Assembly: GCA_918797485.1 (NCBI GenBank) | Contig: CAKKNE010000004.1 | Coordinates: 4,960,001-5,024,000 of the forward strand | Length of the DNA: 64,000 bases | DNA from: Pelagomonas calceolata | Lineage: Eukaryota; Sar; Pelagophyceae; Pelagomonadales; Pelagomonadaceae | Direction of reading: 5' to 3' | Notes under the pieces: generated by a model | Told to the model about the DNA's origin: nothing | The model's database searches: none | What the model saw: the letters and a program-made list of their open reading frames with translations, nothing else | In this document: positions 29,493-38,900 of the stretch, piece after piece | Layout: each line of letters starts with the position of its first letter | Position numbering within the stretch: position 1 is the first letter of the stretch | Made by a program: the position numbers and the translations under genes

Positions 29493-31325
29493 ATGGAACC
29501 CTACGCGCACCTCAAGACGGCGCAGGAGCTGCGGGAGGAGGGCAACCGCGAGTTCAAGGGCGGCTACTACGACGCGGCGGCGGCCAAGTACCGCGCGGCG
29601 CTCCGGAAGGACAACAACTGGGCCCTGCTCCACTGCAACCTCGCGCTCTGCTTCGCGAAGCAGGAGAAGTGGGAGGAGTGCGTCCAGGCCGCGACGGCGT
29701 GCCTCGCGGCCCCGAGCTGCGACGCGGCGACGTCGCGCAAGGCGCTCCTGCACCGGAGCCGGGCCTACCGCGCGTCGCCGCACCGGCGGGCCGAGGCCGA
29801 CCTCGACCACGCCCGGGCGGACCTCGAGCGGGCCCTGGAGACCGACCCGGCGAACAAGGTCTTGCGGCGGGAGCTCGCCGGGCTGCTGAACGGCGAGGCC
29901 GTCACGGACGCCGCGCTCCCGGACGCGCCCGCGCTCCAGTTGAGCCTGACCGAGGCCGAGCTGTACGGCCGGGACGAGGCCGCGCGGCGCCGCGACGCGC
30001 CGCCCGCGCCGCCCCCGGAGCCGCCCGCGGAGTGGGTCCAGCAGCGGCTGGCCGACGCGCTGGCGCGGCGCCGGGCCGAGCACGACGCCGCGCCGCTGCG
30101 GAAGGGCTACGACGGCCACGCGCCGGCGTTCTCGCGGCCGCCCGCGACGGCGGCGGACGCGGCGGCCGCCGCGCGGCTCGCGCGCGCCGCGCCCGCGCGG
30201 ATCGGGGGCGCGCCGGCCGCCGCCGCCCGGGACGTCGAGTTCAACCGGGGCTACAAGGAGGTCGACGTGTCGCCCTGGGCCGTGCGGCGCCTGGCGGCGC
30301 GCCTGCACGCGGTCGAGGCCCGGCTCGTGGACGACGACGCGCGGGACGCGTACGGCGGCGTCGTGCGCGTCACGCCCGCGAGCGCGGGCGGCGACGCGCT
30401 GGCCGTGCGCGTCGCCGGGCGGTGGACGCGCGCCTACGACCTGAACTGCCGCTTCGACTTCGAGGCGCGCCTGGGCGCGCCGCGCACGAAGGAAGTGACC
30501 GTGCAGGGGAAGCGCCAGCGGGTCTTCCTGGGCGTGCCGACCGTGCGGGGCGCCTTCGTCGTGCGGGAGCTCACGCACGACGACGGGCCGGACGGGTGCG
30601 TCTGCGACCTCGAGTGGGGCCGCGGCTGCTCCGCCCAGCACCTCGAGAGCGACGAGGTCGGCCTCTCGAAGGCGCACGCGGCGGCGCTGCGGAACCTGCT
30701 CTACCCGCACGACGGCGGCGCGGTGTGCGAGGCCGTGCGCGCCATGCTCGCGCGCTTCGTCGAGGACCTGGAGCGCGAGGTGCCCGGCGAGCCGCGGCCG
30801 CGGCTGCGCGACGCGTCCGAGGCGGACCACCGCGCCGCGGTCGGCTACGACGCGGCGCCCCTGCCCGAGGACGCGCCGCCGGCGCCCTGGCGCTTCGTCG
30901 CGCCGACGGCGGCGGCCTCGGAGCCCGTCGAGGGCGACGCGCCGGCCCGGAAGCCGGGCCGCGAGGGCGACGCGCGCGGCGGCTTCGGCCACGGCATGAT
31001 GGAGCAGTTCGAGGCGCTCCACAAGGACGGCTACACCGTCCTGCTCGGCGGGGCCGCGCCGGCGCCGGCGCCGGCGCCGGCGCCGGCCCTGGACTACTCG
31101 CGCTTCGAGCAGCTGCACGTGTCCGACGACGACGAGGCCGACGAGGCCCCGGTCGCGGGCGAGGTCCCGGACCTGACCGGCGCGTCGGACGAGACGCGCG
31201 ACCTGTGGAACGTGATCCTCAAGATCGCGGACGGCGACGCGGCGGAGGCGCGGCGGCTCATGGCGAACCCCGAGGAGATCGAGGAGCACCCGCTGATCCG
31301 GTGCCTCTACGCGACGTCGACCTAA
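29493..31325 (+). CDS. TPR - Aha1-like HSP90 co-chaperone
   Basis: 610 aa, single exon, ATG at 29493. Residues 5-130 contain TPR-like helices (ELREEGNREFKGGYYDAAAAKYRAAL, NWALLHCNLALCFAKQEKWEECVQAA), the type that binds the EEVD tail of HSP90/HSP70. Residues ~250-430 resemble the Aha1 N-terminal domain: FNRGYKEVDVSPWAVRRL, WTRAYDLNCRFDFEARLG, LGVPTVRGAFVVREL and an AVCEAVRAMLARFVEDLERE helix. Aha1 stimulates HSP90 ATPase. The C-terminal third is acidic with a PAPAPA repeat at about 31060-31090. The combination suggests an HSP90 activator that docks by two surfaces; the Aha1 assignment is by pattern only. Confidence 0.75.
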   Translation: MEPYAHLKTAQELREEGNREFKGGYYDAAAAKYRAALRKDNNWALLHCNLALCFAKQEKWEECVQAATACLAAPSCDAATSRKALLHRSRAYRASPHRRAEADLDHARADLERALETDPANKVLRRELAGLLNGEAVTDAALPDAPALQLSLTEAELYGRDEAARRRDAPPAPPPEPPAEWVQQRLADALARRRAEHDAAPLRKGYDGHAPAFSRPPATAADAAAAARLARAAPARIGGAPAAAARDVEFNRGYKEVDVSPWAVRRLAARLHAVEARLVDDDARDAYGGVVRVTPASAGGDALAVRVAGRWTRAYDLNCRFDFEARLGAPRTKEVTVQGKRQRVFLGVPTVRGAFVVRELTHDDGPDGCVCDLEWGRGCSAQHLESDEVGLSKAHAAALRNLLYPHDGGAVCEAVRAMLARFVEDLEREVPGEPRPRLRDASEADHRAAVGYDAAPLPEDAPPAPWRFVAPTAAASEPVEGDAPARKPGREGDARGGFGHGMMEQFEALHKDGYTVLLGGAAPAPAPAPAPALDYSRFEQLHVSDDDEADEAPVAGEVPDLTGASDETRDLWNVILKIADGDAAEARRLMANPEEIEEHPLIRCLYATST

Positions 31326-31378
31326 AGACTAGTTGTGCATCATGATCCGAGTCGTGATCCTACGCGGGGGCGGGCGCG

Positions 31379-33208
31379 CTACTTGGAGGCCTTGACCGCC
31401 TTGAGCGCGGCGACGACGGCCTTCTTGCCCTTCGTGGCGGCCTCCGCGCGCGCCGCCTCGCCGGCCGCGAACGCGTCCGCGACGGCGCGGCGCCGGTCGG
31501 GCCACGACGCCTTCAGCGCCGCGAGCTCGGCGTCGAGCGTCGCGTTCACGTCGTCGTAGCGCGCCTCGAGCCGGCCGACCAGCTCCGCCGCGGCGGCGAC
31601 GTCGGTGTCGCCCGAGACGTAGGACCCGAGTCGCGACCCGATGCCGTCCTTGACGGTCACCGCCGCCGAGCCCACGTAGCTGCCGCCCGTCCGGACGGCC
31701 GAGACGCCCCGCCCGGCGACGTTCTTGGCCTTGCCCAGCAGGTTGAGCCCGAGGCCGCCCAGCTTCTTCGCGTGCTCGACGAAGGGCGACCGCAGCGGCT
31801 GGCCAGGCGGCGGCGGCGGCGCGGCGTCGGCCGCGGGCGCGGGCGCGGCGTCGGCCGCGGGCGCCGGCGCGGCGGCCTCCTGCTCCAGGCCGGCGTCGGC
31901 GGGCGCCGGCGCCGGCGCGGCCGCGGCCGCCGCGGCCGCGGCCTTCTCGGCCTCCGCTTTTTTCTCGGCCTCCGCTTTTTTCTCGGCCTCCGCTTTTTTC
32001 TCGGCCTCCGCGGCCGCCTCCGCCTCCGCGGCCGCGGCCGACTCCGCCTTTTGCGCGTCGGCCTCGAGCTTCTCGGCGGCCTCGCGCGCGGCCTGGGCCT
32101 CCGCCACGGCCCTGGCGGCCTCGTCGCACTTCCGGGCGGCCTCGCGCGCGGCCTGCACGTCGGCGTACTCCTTGGCCTTGGCCGCGGCCGCCTCGATCTT
32201 GACCAGGCGCGCCTTGGCCGCGGCGAGCGTGCGCCGCGCGACGTCCCGGCCGTAGATGGCGTCGTGAGCCGCGCCGAGGTAGCCGACCATGTCGTTGAGC
32301 TCCGGCAGGGCCCGCGCGGGCCCGAAGCGGGGCGGCGCCGCGTCGGCCGCGCTCCCGGCGCTGCCCGCGAGCGCCGCGACCGACGCGAGCGCCAGCTTCT
32401 GCTCGGCGCACGCCGCGGCGTCGGCGGCCACGGCGGCGGCGGAGGCCTTCGCCGCGGCGCTGACGGCCGCGGCCTCCTCGTCGAGCCACTTGGCGAACGC
32501 GCGGATCTCGGCCGACGACAGGTGCCCGCCCGCCTTGCGCCGCTTCTCGTCCTTCTCCTCCTGCGCGTCCTCCTCGATGACCTGCTTCCGCTCGCGCGAC
32601 AGCGTCTCGCGGCCCTTGATGTAGAGCGCGCCGAGGTGCACGGCGAGCGGCGTCGGGTCCTTGAACGGGACGTGGTCGCGCTGGGCCGCCGCGAACTCCG
32701 ACGGGCTGCCGAGGCAGAAGACCTTGAGGGCGTCGTTCGACTTGAGCTGGGGGTGCTCGAGCAGCAGCATGAGCCACCGCGCCGGCGCGTCGGCGTCGCC
32801 CGCCTGGGCCTCGACGCCGAGCGGCGGCACGACGACGCCCGGGTGCTCGGCGACGAGCGCGAGGCGGCACCACTGGAAGTCCTCGACCGTCCGCCGGAGC
32901 CCGCCGCCCTCGACGCGCATCGCCTCGCCGACGCCCTTGTAGCGCGTCGTCGCCGCGAGCTCGTAGGACCAGGTCTTCACGAGGGCCGCCTCCGTCGTCC
33001 GGCGCAGCCGCCCGACGCGCGAGCCCTCGTCGACGCCCTCCTTCTCGGCCAGGCCGCCGTAGCGGACCTTCTGCGGGTCCGAGACCGCGACCGCGACGAG
33101 CTCCACGTCGGCCAGGTGGTCCTCGCGCACGGTGACCGGGTCCTTCTCGGCCAGGCAGTCGACCTTGGCCAGGGGCCCGTCCGACGGGCTCGGCGGGCGG
33201 AAGGGCAT
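31379..33208 (-). CDS. PX-domain sorting-nexin-like protein
   Basis: 609 aa, single exon, ATG at 33208 (MPFRPPSPSD); the frame extends upstream without need. Residues ~25-170 form a PX phosphoinositide-binding domain: VKTWSYELAATTRYKGV, the RR...DFQWCRLALVAEHPGVVVPPL core. Residues ~215-420 are long Ala/Lys/Glu helices, possibly BAR-like. At ~410-435 there are four AEKKAE-type repeats from a 15-bp repeat (31955-32005), then a Pro/Ala linker and a C-terminal helical block. Likely acts on endosomal membranes. It converges with the TPR-Aha1 gene (53 bp apart). Confidence 0.8.
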   Translation of the reverse strand: MPFRPPSPSDGPLAKVDCLAEKDPVTVREDHLADVELVAVAVSDPQKVRYGGLAEKEGVDEGSRVGRLRRTTEAALVKTWSYELAATTRYKGVGEAMRVEGGGLRRTVEDFQWCRLALVAEHPGVVVPPLGVEAQAGDADAPARWLMLLLEHPQLKSNDALKVFCLGSPSEFAAAQRDHVPFKDPTPLAVHLGALYIKGRETLSRERKQVIEEDAQEEKDEKRRKAGGHLSSAEIRAFAKWLDEEAAAVSAAAKASAAAVAADAAACAEQKLALASVAALAGSAGSAADAAPPRFGPARALPELNDMVGYLGAAHDAIYGRDVARRTLAAAKARLVKIEAAAAKAKEYADVQAAREAARKCDEAARAVAEAQAAREAAEKLEADAQKAESAAAAEAEAAAEAEKKAEAEKKAEAEKKAEAEKAAAAAAAAAPAPAPADAGLEQEAAAPAPAADAAPAPAADAAPPPPPGQPLRSPFVEHAKKLGGLGLNLLGKAKNVAGRGVSAVRTGGSYVGSAAVTVKDGIGSRLGSYVSGDTDVAAAAELVGRLEARYDDVNATLDAELAALKASWPDRRRAVADAFAAGEAARAEAATKGKKAVVAALKAVKASK

Positions 33209-33637
33209 CCTGTCCTCCTTTGATAAGACCTGATCTCGCGCCCCTTGTTCTGCCCGGAGTCGTCGAGGGTCGCGGGGCAGCGCCGCACTGCTTGCTGCGG
33301 GCGCGTGCGGGGGGAGCCGGGTCCTGGAAAGTTGACCGGGGACCGGGCTGCCTTCGCACAACAGTCTCAGAGGCCGACGCCAGGCGCTAGGGCGCTAGCC
33401 CCCGGCAGCGCTTCGAGGGCGTCGGACGGCTGGTCGGAGTCCTCAGGAGGCCGAGCCGGCACTGTCTATGGAAAAAAAAAAAAACGGGTCCGCGGCGCGG
33501 AGGCAAATCACATCAAGTGGTCGTTACTACGACGTTAGGTTGAGGTTAAGCTAATAATAAATAAGGTTAAGGGTGCGCCTCGTCAGGGCGCCGCGTCGAC
33601 TGGCGTGTCGTCCGCGACAAGGTGAATAAAGGGCGCC
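33209..33637. other. intergenic region 33.2-33.6 kb
   Basis: No gene seen. An A-run of about 14 lies near 33471-33484 and a GGTTAAG-rich AT pocket at 33535-33570. Contains the promoter of the PX gene and the 3' side of the Nudix gene. Confidence 0.6.
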
Positions 33638-35066
33638 TCAGGGCGCCTCGTCGACCGGCATGTCGTCGGGGGCGGCCTCCTCCGCGCGGAGGACGAAGAA
33701 GCGGACGCTCTGGCCGTCACGCGCGGCCTCGGCCCGGAAGGCCGCGCCGCCGCAGTCGAGCGCGCCGTCCGCGCCGCCGAGGCGGTCGCCGCCGACCGCG
33801 ACGCGGAGGCCGGCCACGTTCGCCGCCTCGCGCGCGGCCGCCTCCCAGGCCGTCTCGGCGAGGCGCCGCTTGCCGCCCGGCAGGTCCAGGGACAGGACGC
33901 CGTACGTGTCGACGGTGCAGAGCACCAGCAGGTGGTCGTCGGCCGCCGGGAACGAGATGACGTCGAAGACCTCGACCACGTGGTGCTTCGCGTCCACGAG
34001 GGGGTAGCAGCCCGGCGGCGGCGGGGGCATGGCGTAGTCCGGCGGCAGGGGCACCGCCGTGCCCAGCGCCTGTGTGGAAATCAACCAGTGCGTCGGGTGC
34101 ACCCGAAAATTCTTCACTAAGTCATTTCTCGGCGATGACGCGGCTGTCCTGGCTCGGTCGAGCGGCGAGGAACCGGCATCGCCACGCCATCGAGCAGGCG
34201 TCGCGTCGATGGCGTGGAGGCCGACGCGACGAGTCAGCACGAACGCGCCGTAAAATTTTGATTTCCACACAGCCCAGCGCGCGCGACTGCAGCAGGCCCC
34301 GCACCGAGATGGGCACGCAGACCGGCGCGCCGCGGCCGTGCCACATGCCCGCGGGGGGGAACCTCCCGGCGCCGAAGTCGCCGAAGAGCGCCCGGTTCGC
34401 CGCCGCGCACGCCGCGCCGACGCGCTCCGGCGGCCCGGCGACGGCGATGGCGCCGTTGCGCCACGCGCCGTCCAGCATGCACGCCGCGCACGAGACGCGC
34501 GCCGGGCCGTTCGCCTCGCGCTTGACGGCGTCGGCGATGGCGTCCGACAGCAGCGCCTCGCGCCGCCGCCGGAGCGCCGCGTCCTCGCCGCGGTCCGCGG
34601 CCGGCCGCTGCGCCGTGCGCTCGCCGGGGCCCGCCGGGGCGCCCTCGGACTTCTCCGGCCGCTTGCCGAAGTCGCGCTCGTCGGAGCCGAAGTGCAGGTC
34701 CGGCGCCTTCGCGTCGCGCGACGCGACGACGTAGCCGCTCGCGCGGCCCTCCGCCGCGTGGCGGCCGCGCGTCCGCGCGAGGCGCGCGCAGGAGCACCCC
34801 GGCGCGTGCACCTTCAGTTGCTGCGCCTGCTTGCTCTCGCGCGGCGCGTGCTCTCTCTGCGGTTGCGGCGTGCGGCGACCTTCGTTGCCGTTGCCACCGC
34901 TGCCGCGCCGGGAGCTGCGGCCGCCGCGCCGCGTGCGGCTCGGCTTCTGCGGCGTCGACTCTCCTCGACTGCTTGCGGGTGCTGCCGGCGGCGTGGGCGG
35001 CTTCCACTCCGAAGCTTGGACGTTGAGCTTGGAGAGGGATGCGGGGGAGGAACTACGAGACGACAT
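33638..35066 (-). CDS. Nudix-like protein with degenerate Nudix box
   Basis: Exons (minus) 35066-34281 and 34069-33638, 405 aa. N-terminal ~90 residues are Ser/Arg/Pro-rich; residues ~100-260 contain a Cys-containing domain I do not recognise. The C-terminal ~130 residues have a Nudix-like fold with LPGGKRRLAETAWEAAAREAANVAGL: the Gly and first Glu and the RE are kept but the metal-binding EE pair is replaced by NV, so pyrophosphatase activity is doubtful. The introner join is exact (LLQSR-ALGTAVPLPP) and needs a GC donor. Possibly a nucleotide or RNA-cap sensor rather than an enzyme; that is inference. Confidence 0.65.
34070..34280 (-). mobile_element. full-length 203-bp introner, Nudix-like gene (GC-AG)
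   Basis: Element 34070-34272, perfect 15-bp ends, perfect duplication CCCAGCGC (GCGCTGGG in gene sense). Interior palindrome CCACGCCATCGA / TCGATGGCGTGG at 34182-34217. Inserted in the orientation opposite to the copy in the FkbM gene relative to transcription. Confidence 0.97.
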
Positions 35067-35540
35067 CTGTCTGCAGTTCTATATGTGATCGATCCTGCGT
35101 CGTGTGTCACTTCTAGGTGGCGATCAAAAAGGATAGACACACTAGACCGTCCGGAGCTCTCGTAGTCGGTCGAGGAGAGGATCTTGCACGAGGGTGCTAC
35201 CCCCCACGCGGTCGCAACGCTACCCCCGGGGGTAGATGGCGAAGGTACCGGATGTTCGACGACGCCTGACGTCGTACGCAGGTCCAGGTCTGGTGTGCCC
35301 GAACGAACGACGCATTAGCTAAGTGCCTCTACCTATCGGACGCGAGGTAAACCGCCCCGAATTCCTTAATATAAAGATATATTGGGGGTGGCCGACAGGT
35401 ATTACATAAGTATACATACTTGCAATACAGCCGCCTATGATTAATTAAGCTAAGTTTTTGTTGATACCATCTGCACGCTTCGTTGGTAAGAAACTATGGT
35501 ACAAAACATAGAGTTAAACAACCGAAAAAAAAAAAAACAG
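35067..35540. other. AT-rich intergenic region
   Basis: No gene seen. Lower GC than anywhere nearby (35340-35540), with a CTAG-bounded GATAGACACACTAG at 35131-35145 near the Nudix promoter and an A-run followed by CAG at 35525-35540 that could be a 3' splice site for the CUB fragment. Confidence 0.55.
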
Positions 35541-36085
35541 GTTTACTCGGGCGCTCGATGCGACCGGGAGTCCTGCAACGGCATCGTCGACGTCACGATC
35601 GGCGGCGCGTCGTCTGGCACTATACGCTCGCACCCCGCCGGCGCGTCGTCTTACGCGCCCTACTCGCGGTGTGGCTGGCGCGTTGACCTAGGCGGCGTCG
35701 ACGACAACGTCGACGACCGCGACGACCAAAATCGCGTCGTGGTGCTGACGTTCGTAAGGGCGGGACCGAGCTGCCGCTCCTGGCGGGGTACTGTGTGGAA
35801 ATCAAAAATTTACGGAGCGTTCTGCCGCATGCTCGTCGAGAATGGACTTAGTGAAGATTGCACCCGACGCACTGTTTGATTTCCACACAGGCGGGGTACG
35901 CGCCGGGCACGAACGCGACGCACCACCTCGCGATCCAGAAGAAGGCCAATTCGAACCTCGCCGTCGCCTTCGGCCGCACGTCTTCCGCGTTGCTCGACTC
36001 GGCGAGGAGGCCGCGGCCGGACCCCGAGGACGGGTCGAACGGCTCGAGCCGCACGACGCCGACGCCCCGACAACTAGATCCCTGA
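35541..36085 (+). CDS. CUB-like fragment, gene model uncertain
   Basis: From 35541 the frame reads VYSGARCDRES...GTIRSHPAGASSYAPYSRCGWRV, which fits the first half of a CUB domain (two Cys, GTI, CxW). After the introner a different frame reads GTELPLLAGYAPGTNATHHL...NLAVAFGRTSSALLDS, which fits the second half, and stops at 36085. The two halves are out of frame between about 35690 and 35783, so there is either a missed intron, a frameshift, or gene decay. No start codon is certain. Probably an extracellular adhesion or receptor fragment. Confidence 0.35.
35783..35890 (+). mobile_element. introner in CUB-like fragment (GC-AG)
   Basis: Element 35791-35890, 100 bp, perfect ends, perfect duplication GCGGGGTA. 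Excision restores ELPLL-AGYAPGTN. In minus sense the target would start TA, so the GC reading on the plus strand is the workable one. Confidence 0.9.
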
Positions 36086-36182
36086 TGTTCCCTTCCCCCC
36101 GTCATCCCTGATAGTCCTCCCCCGTCAACAACACCACGCACTCACGCGCCTGGCGCATTCTAATGAGCTCTTGTTTTGGTAC

Positions 36183-36203
36183 CTAGCGCCTCTAAGACAC
36201 TAG
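36183..36203 (+). promoter_or_regulatory. CTAG-N13-CTAG motif upstream of exostosin-like gene
   Basis: CTAGCGCCTC then TAAGACACTAG, about 160 bp before the ATG at 36363. A TATATA-like stretch follows at 36264-36272. Confidence 0.65.
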
Positions 36204-36282
36204 CAAGCACCGGCTCTCCGACGACGTCTGAACCCACAACCTGTGCAAGGGCTGCCCAACACCCTTATATATTGCGACGGTG

Positions 36283-36346
36283 CCTCGTTGCAACACAACG
36301 CCTCGTTGCAACACAACGCCTCGTTGCAACACGAACGCCTCGTTGC
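36283..36346 (+). repeat. 18-bp tandem repeat in 5' leader
   Basis: CCTCGTTGCAACACAACG occurs twice exactly, once with one extra base, then partially, ending 17 bp before the ATG at 36363. Each unit contains CGTTGCAACACAACG, which can fold on itself. Confidence 0.85.
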
Positions 36347-36362
36347 TGATGAAAAACCTTCC

Positions 36363-37760
36363 ATGAAGCAGCCGCGGCGCCTCCTTCTCCTCGTGGCGGC
36401 GGCGGCCCGCGCCGTCACGGGGGCCGCCGCCGCCACGGACCCCCTCCTGGAGACGGCCATCGCCGGGGGGCAGGAATACGTAAACCTGGACATTCGATTC
36501 GGCCCGGACGTGTACCGCATCCCCGTCGGCGTCAACGCGACGTGCGAGGAGAAGCGCCGCCACCTGCAGGGCGTGATGCCCGAGGGGATGCTCGGCCAGG
36601 GCTGCACCAACCGGGCCTGCGCGGCCCTCGTCACGCTCGCGGAGCTGCTCCCGAGCTGCGCGGCCTACTGCGAGGCCGCCATGGGCGACGCGAAGCTCGA
36701 GCGGACGAGCACGGTCGAGCCCGGCGCCCTGTGGCGCGGGTCGCCGGGCGGCGCCGTGACGTCGCTCAAGGGCCAGCGCTTCGAGGCCGTGGCCCGGGCG
36801 TTCCTGGGGGCGCACGGCTACGCGAGCGCGGGCGGCGCCGCGGAGCCCCTCGCGAAGCTGTTCGAGGAGCAGAACCGCTTCGACCCGAAGTACGCCGACC
36901 TGGGGGAGGTCGTGCTCTACGAGCTCGCGCACGCCGAGGCGCGCGTCCGGCCGCCGACCGCCTGGTTCGACGACCTGCGCGCCGTGGGCTGGCACCGCAT
37001 GCCGGGCGCGGACCGGCTCTCGCTCTTCCCGGAGAGCCGCGTGGCGCAGGCCCGGCGGGCGCTCGAGGCCGTGACCGGGCACGTGCGCTTCAACTTCCTC
37101 GGCGGCCGCGGCACGGACGCGTCGACGCGGCTCGCGCGCGGCTGGGTCGAGCGCTTCGCGCTGGCGCACTTCCGGGCGGACGACGTGCTGGTGTTCACGG
37201 ACTCGTGGCAGGCGCACGCGCCGCTGGGGCCCTTCGACCGCACGCTCGACGCCGCCCAGCCCAAGTGGAACCCGAAGCTCGCGAACAACGTCAGCTTCAT
37301 CCGCGACGCCATGACGTCGCCGGCCCGCGACGAGTGGGTCGCGCACCTCATGTTCCTGGGCCGCGGCCGGCCGCCGCCGCCGAGCGCGTTCCGCGACGTC
37401 GCGGCGGACCAGCTCATGCGCGTGGACGCGAGCTACGTGGCCACGCTCTGCTCCTCGGGCGCGACGCTCGCGCCGGCGGGCGACAACGCGTGGTCGCGGC
37501 GCTTCTACGAGGCCATCCTCTGCTGCTCCGTCCCCGTCGTCCAGCGCTCCGAGCACGCCGGCCGGACGGACGCGGACCTGGAGCTGGGCTACCGGTACCA
37601 CGTCTACGACCCGGCGAAGCCGGCGTCGGCCTACGGCTACGAGCGCGACTGGGCGACGCGGAACTGGCACCTCTTCGCGAACCACTCGACCCTCCTCTCG
37701 CCCGCGAGCGTGGAGGGGTTCGAATGCCCCGAACGCACCTTCTCGAGCGTTCCTGTCTAA
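36363..37760 (+). CDS. exostosin-like (GT47-type) glycosyltransferase
   Basis: 465 aa, single exon. Start is the ATG at 36363, which opens a signal peptide (MKQPRRLLLLVAAAARAVTGAA); the frame is open further upstream through the 18-bp repeat. The C-terminal region SSGATLAPAGDNAWSRRFYEAILCCSVPVV is the exostosin nucleotide-sugar-binding signature, followed by the usual acidic block. A Cys-containing N-terminal domain precedes it. Likely adds a sugar to cell-surface or cell-wall glycans in the Golgi. Convergent with RABGGTB, 39 bp apart. Confidence 0.78.
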   Translation: MKQPRRLLLLVAAAARAVTGAAAATDPLLETAIAGGQEYVNLDIRFGPDVYRIPVGVNATCEEKRRHLQGVMPEGMLGQGCTNRACAALVTLAELLPSCAAYCEAAMGDAKLERTSTVEPGALWRGSPGGAVTSLKGQRFEAVARAFLGAHGYASAGGAAEPLAKLFEEQNRFDPKYADLGEVVLYELAHAEARVRPPTAWFDDLRAVGWHRMPGADRLSLFPESRVAQARRALEAVTGHVRFNFLGGRGTDASTRLARGWVERFALAHFRADDVLVFTDSWQAHAPLGPFDRTLDAAQPKWNPKLANNVSFIRDAMTSPARDEWVAHLMFLGRGRPPPPSAFRDVAADQLMRVDASYVATLCSSGATLAPAGDNAWSRRFYEAILCCSVPVVQRSEHAGRTDADLELGYRYHVYDPAKPASAYGYERDWATRNWHLFANHSTLLSPASVEGFECPERTFSSVPV

Positions 37761-37799
37761 GCGTCGTCGTGTTGTCCAGTAAAAGCACAACGTTTACTA

Positions 37800-38900
37800 C
37801 TACTTCACAATGGCCGCGCCGCCGCCGCGCCGCTCCGCCGCCCACGCGTCCAGCAGCGACGCGTCGTTCCTCGGCACGGTCTGCGCCTCGAGGCCCAGCG
37901 ACTCCACGACGTCCTCGGGCAGCGCGAAGACGGCGTCGATGCCCGGCCGGTCCCCGGGCAGCGCGCCCAGCAGCGAGAGCCCGCCGACGCCGAAGAACGT
38001 GTGGAAGACGTCGGGGCAGTTGCCCGGCCGGTCCGCGATGCCGCCGTCCGGCAGGTCCTGGCACTTGAGGATGAAGCTCCGGAGCCGCGCGCCGTCGATC
38101 CAGTGGTCCGCGCCGAGCATGCGCAGCACCGAGAGGATCCACCACGAGTAGCAGACGTCGGCCTGCTTCTCCGGCCGCCCGTTGAGCCCCCCGCTGTCGC
38201 ACTGGCGCTCCGCGAGCCACCAGCAGAGCAGCGGGCGGTCCACCAGGTCCAGGCGCCGCGCGATCGCCAGCGCGCCCACGCAGCAGAAGACCTGGCCCGC
38301 GTGCGACTCGGCGCCGGGCGCGCAGCCGTAGCCGCCGTCGAAGTTCCGGCACGCGTCGACGAACGCCGCCGCCCGCCCGACGTCGGCGTCGCCGAGCCGC
38401 CCGAGGAGCGCCAGCGCCGCCAGCGCGCAGTACGAGAAGCGCGTGTCGACCTCGCCCCAGCGGTCGCCGCAGAAGGAGCCGTCCGGCTGCTGGAGCGCGG
38501 CGACGTACGCCGCGGCCGCGGCGCGGTCGCACCGGTCCAGCGCGCCGAGCAGCGCCAGGACCTGCAGCGCCGACAGCGTGTAGAGCACGTGCGAGTCGTG
38601 CCCCCGCGCGCCGCCGAAGCCGCCGTCGGCGTTCTGGCAGCCCCGCGCCAGCTCGACCAGCGCCGGCCCGCCCAGCTCCGCCGCCGCGTCCCTCCCGAGG
38701 AGCCGCATCGCCGTCAGGCCCCAGTACACGCCGCTCACGCGCATGTACTCCGTCAGGGCGTACTCCAGGGCGCCCGCGTCCGCGGCCACCCGCTTGAGGT
38801 AGGCGGCGTGGCGTTCGGGCGCGAAGGGCGGCGGCGGCTGCGTCGGGTCGTTGAGCGTCGCGTAGGCGAGCGCCGCGGCGGCCTCGTCGACGGCGCTCAT
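37800..38900 (-). CDS. RABGGTB: Rab geranylgeranyltransferase beta subunit
   Basis: 366 aa, single exon, ATG at 38900 (MSAVDEAAAALAYA); a GTG lies six codons upstream. Alpha-alpha barrel built of prenyltransferase repeats (QNADGGFGG, QQPDGSFCGD, FDGGYGC, CDSGGLNGR, DLPDGGIADRPG). VSGVYWGLTAMRLLG and CYSWWILSVLRMLGADHWID are diagnostic of the Rab type rather than farnesyl- or GGTase-I. Zinc ligands appear as Asp and Cys in ADVCYSWW and His in DVFHTFFG. Works with an alpha subunit and REP to add two geranylgeranyl groups to Rab C-termini. Confidence 0.95.
   Translation of the reverse strand: MSAVDEAAAALAYATLNDPTQPPPPFAPERHAAYLKRVAADAGALEYALTEYMRVSGVYWGLTAMRLLGRDAAAELGGPALVELARGCQNADGGFGGARGHDSHVLYTLSALQVLALLGALDRCDRAAAAAYVAALQQPDGSFCGDRWGEVDTRFSYCALAALALLGRLGDADVGRAAAFVDACRNFDGGYGCAPGAESHAGQVFCCVGALAIARRLDLVDRPLLCWWLAERQCDSGGLNGRPEKQADVCYSWWILSVLRMLGADHWIDGARLRSFILKCQDLPDGGIADRPGNCPDVFHTFFGVGGLSLLGALPGDRPGIDAVFALPEDVVESLGLEAQTVPRNDASLLDAWAAERRGGGAAIVK

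Noticed and set aside
29349-31289. 646-codon frame opposite the TPR-Aha1 gene
   Set aside because: Composition-driven shadow; the plus strand has TPR helices and co-chaperone motifs.
33471-33484. A-run as a retrocopy tail
   Set aside because: No retrocopied gene or target duplication next to it.
34182-34217. palindrome as a transcription terminator
   Set aside because: It is part of the introner interior and recurs in other copies inside genes.
37715-37735. tRNA-like GGGGTTCGAATGCCCC
   Set aside because: Resembles a T-arm but lies inside the exostosin-like coding region and has no matching acceptor, D or anticodon arms. No other tRNA seen.
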